Source: Henckelia pumila
Lineage: Eukaryota; Streptophyta; Magnoliopsida; Lamiales; Gesneriaceae
Assembly (NCBI RefSeq): GCF_033568475.1
Contig: NC_133123.1
Location: 133,148,930 to 133,212,929 of the forward strand
Length of the DNA: 64,000 nt
Direction: 5' to 3'
Shown: in pieces, positions 58,260 to 64,000 of the stretch
How positions within the stretch are numbered: the first letter of the stretch is position 1
Layout of the letters: the number at the start of each line of letters is the position of its first letter
Translations under genes and position numbers: made by a program
The notes under the pieces: model-generated
What the model saw: the letters and a program-made list of their open reading frames with translations, nothing else
The model's database searches: none
What the model was told of the DNA's origin: nothing

Positions 58260-59330
58260 ACGTGTTTCGTATTTTTATTTGACTAGTTTTTTTTTTTCGT
58301 AAATGGCATCTGAATTATTTGGTATTCACTAAAATTTAACAACCGAGTTTGAATTATATCAAGATCCATCCGGTCGATCTATATCTGCAATGGAAAAATA
58401 ATGTTTTTTACATCAAAGAAAATTAAACAGTGAAACGGTCGTATCGAATGGAGCAAAATATTTTAGGTGTGTGTTAGGTTACATTTAAACATCTTGGAAT
58501 TTGTCCGAGTGTTCAAACTATCTGAATCTTGATAGCCACAAAATTTGGGTGCCGTTAGTTGACTTTGCAATAACGTTGATGTTTGATTTGTGCCTAACTT
58601 TGAGCGTTGTTTGAACAGATATTCATGTGGGTTGGTGGAGAAATGTCATCAATAATTGTCAATGAAAACTATTTTCTTTCACACGAGTCCCATATGCTTA
58701 AAAAGTTTATAACACACTACCTTTTTCTACTAATATATATTCTCGATGTTAGCATCAATAATGTTTATAATATCTAGTATTTGGAACGAAATCTTGAATT
58801 TAGATTCCACTCTAATAATCTCATCTCCTAAACCAAATAAATAAATAACTATATTCCCAATTTTGTCTCGTGATATAAAATAATCGTTGTTGCTGATTCC
58901 CCCCTTTCTTGTTTGAACATTAGAAGGTAAATAAAATTTCAAAGCTTTGTATAATCAAATTAAAGAGTGTTTTAGCTCTATTATTCTCATTTCTGTTGAT
59001 ATTCTTCCTAAATAAATAACAGAATTTTTGTTAAAAAAAAAACTCATATTCATAACCAGCAGATCTCTTGTGTGATGAAAAATCTTAGTGAAACGGATAT
59101 ATTATATTTATATTTATAATAAAAAATAATATTTTCGATTAAAAAATATTTTTTTAACCGATGATCCAAACAAAAAATCTGTATTACTATATTGACTTGT
59201 AAGATACTCTCACTAAATTTTTTGTATATACAAAATTTAGATTACACAAAATAAATTTATAATTTCAATAATTTCAAAGAACAATAATAATTATCTTGCG
59301 TCGTTTTCGTAAGGTCCGTCGGCCACCTAC
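58260..59330. other. Intergenic region between the two host genes
   Basis: About 1.1 kb of AT-rich sequence. I see no gene, transposon end or tandem array. It must contain the 3' end of gene 1 and the promoter of gene 2, but no clear TATA box stands out near 59330. Confidence 0.5.
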
Positions 59331-59548
59331 CTAATTTGCCACTCAATAAAAGTCTCTTCTTCTTCGGTGATCGCGCGCAGCGACGCACAGAAAACACATG
59401 CGCATATTGGCACAAAAAAGTGTACCCACGTTCGCATTTACAAGAGCTTGATTTCCTCCCAATTTCGAGATCCGATCCAGCACACCCACACGCAGAGCCA
59501 ACAGCGAAGACATTTCTTCTTCTTTTCTTTTTCTTGCAGTGACGCAAA

Positions 59549-62500
59549 ATGGCGGCAGACGGCGTGAAAAATTGGGTGTTGGCAGTGACGGCGCAGACGC
59601 CGACGAATATAGCGGTGATTAAGTACTGGGGGAAGAGGGATGAATCCCTTATTCTTCCTATCAATGATAGTATCAGCGTTACTCTCGATCCGGCACACCT
59701 CTGCACCACCACTTCCGTTGCCGTTAGCCCCTCCTTCACTCACGATCGAATGTGGCTGAATGGGAAGGTAAAGTTTCCTTTTTTACGTTGTTGTGATGGC
59801 CCGTTTGTTTTTCTTTGTTGGCGTTATGACGATGTTTCTGTTTTGAGCTCGGTGCTATATTTTTTTCTACTGTTCTCGGCTTTCCCAATACTAAATTTTA
59901 CCATCTGGTTTTGGGTGATCCTTGTAATTTTATTGGCACTCTCATTTGATATTTAGGTGCAAAACATGAACCTTTGCGTCAAAGTCAGGGAAATTTTGAA
60001 ACTTGGCAGTTTTTGAATGTTTATTTGTTCTTCTTGAGCTAAAGAATTGGCTTCGATTAGCTGGTAGGGGGTACAGTTTGCTTCCAATTTTAACCGTGTT
60101 AAATTAGTTCATAAAGTATTTTATTATAAGAGATAAAAGCTTGCTAGTTAAATACATACTCCAGCTGAATAAGGTTTAATGGATTTGAATTGCGATTTTA
60201 CTATTTTATTCCCCCTTTTCATCGTTGTGTTTGAATCTGCCAGTCACGGTAGACATCATTAAGATATTCCTGAATTGTTTTTTGGGTTTCTTTTCTGATC
60301 ATGGTACAGAGCGAGATGCAAACAATAAGAGATTCTGATATATCAGTGCATGTATGCATTCTGGTTAGTGCAGGAGATACCTCTTTCTGGAGGCAGATTC
60401 CAAAGTTGTTTGAGGGAAGTTCGCTCCCGTGCTAACGATGTTGAGGATCATGAGAAAGGTATCAAGATCGCAAAAAAGGATTGGGACAAGATGCACGTGC
60501 ACATAGTTTCCTATAACAATTTCCCCACCGCTGCTGGTTTGGCTTCCTCAGCTGCTGGCTTGGCTTGCCTAGGTAACTTGAATATCCCTCAATGACTTGA
60601 ATTTACTTATTTTTCCCCCATTTTTCGGACAAGTATGACACATATCAATAAGCAAATTTGTCATGGTTGATTTGACTTGAGCTTGCTATTATTGTCTAGG
60701 CACACCGAAAACCAATGAGATAAGAGGAGGTGGATTACCGATCAGAGATATTTGTCATGCTGTTGTTTTTTGTGATAGTTCTGATTGTCCTCAGTTGTAT
60801 TGGCTTTTATTTTATTTTTTGTGAAGTAGTTGATTGCCGCTCGTATCACCGTTTGTTAAACATAAGAGATATCCTTGTTTTGCAGTTGATATTAAAACGA
60901 ATATGTTCTAGTGGATTGTGTTTTATGTTTTGAGGAAAATCGAATTCATGGTACTGAGGATAATTTATTTTTGGTACCCAGCTCCAATTTTGGTTTGATC
61001 TGCTTGATCATTTTGATAGCCATATGTGAGTGTAAAGTACAATTCCGATATGTAGATTTGATGGTATCTGTATTTTGATTATAATAGCAGGATTTAAATC
61101 CTATTTTTTATTTACTTAAATTACTTTAATAACAACAAAAACTATGATTTATGCTTTTTTCCAGTTTTTTCCCTTGCCAAGCTTATGAATGTCAAAGAAG
61201 ATCATAGCAAACTATCTGCCATAGCAAGGTAATGGTGACCTATTGATTAATTAATCCTAGTCATTTTATTTATTCAAGTATCAACTGCTAGTTTGCAGAC
61301 TTAGTTTAATGCCCTGAATCTGATAAAGTTTATTCTTATCGTCTATTTCCTGGACATCACAGATGCATGCCAATACACACACCGCACAGTCTCCGTTTCT
61401 GTTTATAACTGATGCTGTCTCTATATTTCGTTAATTGATGATCACTCCTAGTTTTGTATAAAACTGGAGATCTCAGCAGACAAAAAAAAAACATTATTTT
61501 TATATTTTCATGTCCAGGCAAGGTTCTGGAAGTGCTTGTCGCAGTCTCTATGGTGGATTTGTCAAGTGGATAATGGGAAAAGTATGTATAGTTTCTTAGG
61601 TTTTGTCATGGATTCTTTCGACAAAAGTATGTAATGGTCATTTTTAAAATATTTTTTTCTCAAATTACTTTTCTTTATGGTTGAAGGAGGAAAATGGAAG
61701 TGACAGCATTGCAGTTCAACTTGCAGATGAGAAGCACTGGGATGACCTTGTTATTATTATTGCAGTGGTGTGTATCCATCCTTTCTCTGATTAAATTGCA
61801 AGTCACATAGTTTACACGTTAGTGCTCCCTTTTCTTTTCTTTTCTATTTTTTTTGGGATAAGAACTACTGCTCTGTTTTCAGTTTTCAATCATACTACTT
61901 TGTTGCGATATTCTTAGTCCACATGTCACAATTAATCCATTAAAATGCAAGTCACTTGGTATTTTTTCTTAATTTTCTTTTTTCTTTTTCTCAATATTTT
62001 AATTTCTGTCGTACCTCTATTAAGTGAGCAGCTTATTTTTGTTTCACTGGCATTAATCTATCTTAATTCATAACATATAGACTTTGCTCATAGGGTTCCC
62101 TTTTGATTGCACTTGGTATATTGATCACATCATCACTTTTGGGGTCTTAAATAAATTTTTAAATATTTTGCTAGCTACAGGACAGTTGAGTGATCTAGAT
62201 GACATATTTTGTTTTATCCTTTACTTTGAGTGTCAATTATCCATTGCTAATTAACAGGGAGTAACTGAGAAAATGTTTAATGACATTCTTAAAAAATGAT
62301 AAACATGTCAGATATATATTCGACATTACAGTCTATTCATTTTCCAATTACTGTGGTAGAAGCAATTTGTGGTGTACCTTCTCATGTGTTAAAGCATGTG
62401 AAAATCATCGGTACCTTTCCTTCTTTTCCCCCCTCCTTTTTTTGTTCCTTTTGAGGAAAAGATAATGATTCGTGCATTAAATGATCCCGGGTTTGATTAT

Positions 62501-63779
62501 TTTGTATGACTCACTATATCTCACTTTTGTGTTTGGGCTTTATGTGTGATTTAGGTAAGTTCAAGACAGAAGGAAACAAGTAGTACCTCAGGAATGCGTG
62601 ATACTGTTGAAACCAGTGCATTAGTAGAACATAGAGCAAAGGTATATTATGTTCCTCCCCAGTAGTTTTAAGAAGTTTATGAATGCTTCTTAGATATCAC
62701 TTATAAGAAAGGTTATTATTCCATGGTCATTTTGAGGACCTCAATGATTTCTACCGTTCTTTTGACAACTTCTGAGGGCCAATCCTCGTTTCAAAATTTT
62801 ACAGGTAGTAGTACCAAAACGGATAATAAAAATGGAGGAAGCAATTAAAAATCGTGATTTTCCTGCTTTCGCTGCCCTGACTTGTGCTGATAGTAATCAG
62901 TTTCATGCTGTCGCTCTGGATACCTGCCCTCCTATATTTTACATGAATGACACTTCCCATAGGCAAGTTCCTTTTTCTGCTTTAAACTATGGTCGTCTAT
63001 TCTCTTCTATGCAAATTTTTCCTTCCCAAAGAAGCACGTCATAGTAATCTCATTGGAGCATTCACTTTTCAGGATAATCAGCTGCGTCGAGAAATGGAAT
63101 CGGTTTGAAGGAACACCTCAGGTTCTTTTCTCTATCTTCAGTTGACCTGTGAGCTAAGTAATCATCAGTGTCCAACTCAAATAGCCTCTATACTTTCTCA
63201 AAACCCTATTGTTACAGATGGCAGAATCAATCAGTACCCTGGTTATGGTTTCTCTGAACAACATTTAAATTAGAAGGCATTTAAAGCAACTAACAACTAG
63301 ATATTTGACAGGTTGCTTACACTTTCGATGCTGGGCCAAATGCAGTTTTAATATCACACGACAGAAAGACTGCCGCCCTTCTTCTTCAGAGGCTGCTCTT
63401 TTACTTCCCTCCTCAAGCAGAAACCGATTTGAACAGGTGTTTTTCAGTCTCAAAATTGTTCCAAGCATTCTCAACTTTTTTACTATTCACTTCTCCAATC
63501 TGTGGCAATATGAATCCATCTTATTTAACCTCGGACGTATGCTACCCATTTCACAGTTACGTTATTGGTGACAAAACAATTTTACAAGACGCGGGCATTC
63601 AGGAAGTAAAGGATATCGAAACACTGACTCCACCTCCGGAGATCAATGCTAATATTCCAGCACAAAGATACAAGGGAGATGTTAGCTACTTCATCTGCAC
63701 GGGTCCTGGGAGAGGTCCTGTGGTACTCACCGACGAAAACAAATCTCTTATTGATCCCAAGACAGGGTTGCCAAAGTGA
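59549..63779 (+). CDS. MVD: Diphosphomevalonate decarboxylase
   Basis: Ten coding exons: 59549-59767, 60374-60572, 61165-61228, 61518-61581, 61687-61767, 62555-62641, 62805-62962, 63073-63121, 63312-63436, 63557-63779. Phases agree and the product is 422 aa, normal for plants. It catalyses ATP-dependent decarboxylation of mevalonate 5-diphosphate to isopentenyl diphosphate, the last step of the mevalonate pathway. The GHMP-kinase ATP loop [15 protein letters not shown] is at residues 121-135. [19 protein letters not shown] is at 14-32, with the conserved active-site Lys. DAGPN is at 313-317, whose Asp matches the catalytic base of yeast [12 protein letters not shown] (43-51) matches the internal PTS2-like signal reported for plant MVD. 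Intron 7 has a GC donor (AG|GCAAGT at 62963). The ATG context AAAATGGCG is good. No lesion is visible. Confidence 0.95.
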
Positions 63780-63941
63780 AAACCAGAGATTCGACCGTTT
63801 GGATTTTTTTGGCCCAAGTTAATCTAAGTTGGTGCCTTCGCGATATTCGGATGTTTTAAGTGTACTAATACTAATATGATACGCATGGTTCAGTTTCTTT
63901 TTGATAATCTTGAATACCACCTACTCCGGCTTCGTTGGCCG

Positions 63942-63947
63942 AATAAA
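63942..63947 (+). terminator. Poly(A) signal of the MVD gene
   Basis: AATAAA 163 bp after the stop codon, in a T/A-rich 3' region. The 3' UTR otherwise shows nothing notable up to the window end. Confidence 0.6.
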
Positions 63948-64000
63948 TATTCAAGTGTGATTGATCCTGTCAACGGCTCATGTAATAAGTTGGCTACTTT

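Noticed and set aside
59257..59739. Minus-strand frame of 160 codons over MVD exon 1.
   Set aside because: It is the shadow of the MVD first exon and 5' UTR.

Overview
The window is nuclear DNA from a flowering plant, most likely a eudicot. It holds two intron-containing single-copy plant genes and a dense nest of plant LTR retrotransposons. I cannot name the species. About 52 kb of the 64 kb is transposon; the two host genes lie together at the right end.

Region 1-51963 is a nested stack, resolved from LTR ends, primer binding sites and matching target-site duplications (TSDs). Outermost is a decayed Tat-like Ty3/gypsy element on the minus strand (43175-about 51960, continuing off the left edge). 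It was hit by a 3.36 kb hAT DNA transposon (45705-49066) and by Ty1/copia element B (8841-43174, minus). Copia B was hit in its internal region by a CRM-like chromovirus (CRM-1, 4958-8840), which carries copia A (1-4957, minus). Copia B was also hit in its 5' LTR by a Tekay/Del-like chromovirus (12404-42588, minus, TSD GTAAC). The Tekay gag was hit by a second CRM-like element (CRM-2, 18248-41181, TSD AATAC). The CRM-2 5' LTR was hit by copia C (19021-35077, TSD TTCTG), and the copia C 3' LTR by copia D (26702-33404, TSD TATGT). The deepest branch is therefore six elements: Tat > copia B > Tekay > CRM-2 > copia C > copia D.

Copia C is the best preserved: one open gag-pol frame, and LTRs that differ at 11 of 1856 positions in my hand alignment. 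Copia D lost its primer binding site and most of gag through a deletion with 3 bp of microhomology. CRM-2 has five in-frame stops, CRM-1 a frameshift and a lost integrase catalytic Asp, Tekay a nonsense codon and a frameshift. The Tat element is badly broken. The hAT transposase has its whole catalytic triad but one in-frame stop.

From about 51964 to 52300 there is a decayed LINE-type RNase H fragment, then featureless AT-rich sequence. Gene 1 (53203-58075, ten coding exons, 290 aa) encodes a plastid-type double-ACT-domain protein of the ACR11/ACR12 family, closest to ACR12. Gene 2 (59549-63779, ten coding exons, 422 aa) encodes diphosphomevalonate decarboxylase of the cytosolic/peroxisomal mevalonate pathway, and has one GC-AG intron. 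The two genes share orientation but no evident pathway. I found no CRISPR, rRNA or tRNA gene, and no clearly new biological system. The least expected signals are a likely leader intron just upstream of the CRM gag start, a palindrome array beside the Tekay TATA box, spaced motifs in the copia leader, and a hairpin array inside the hAT element.
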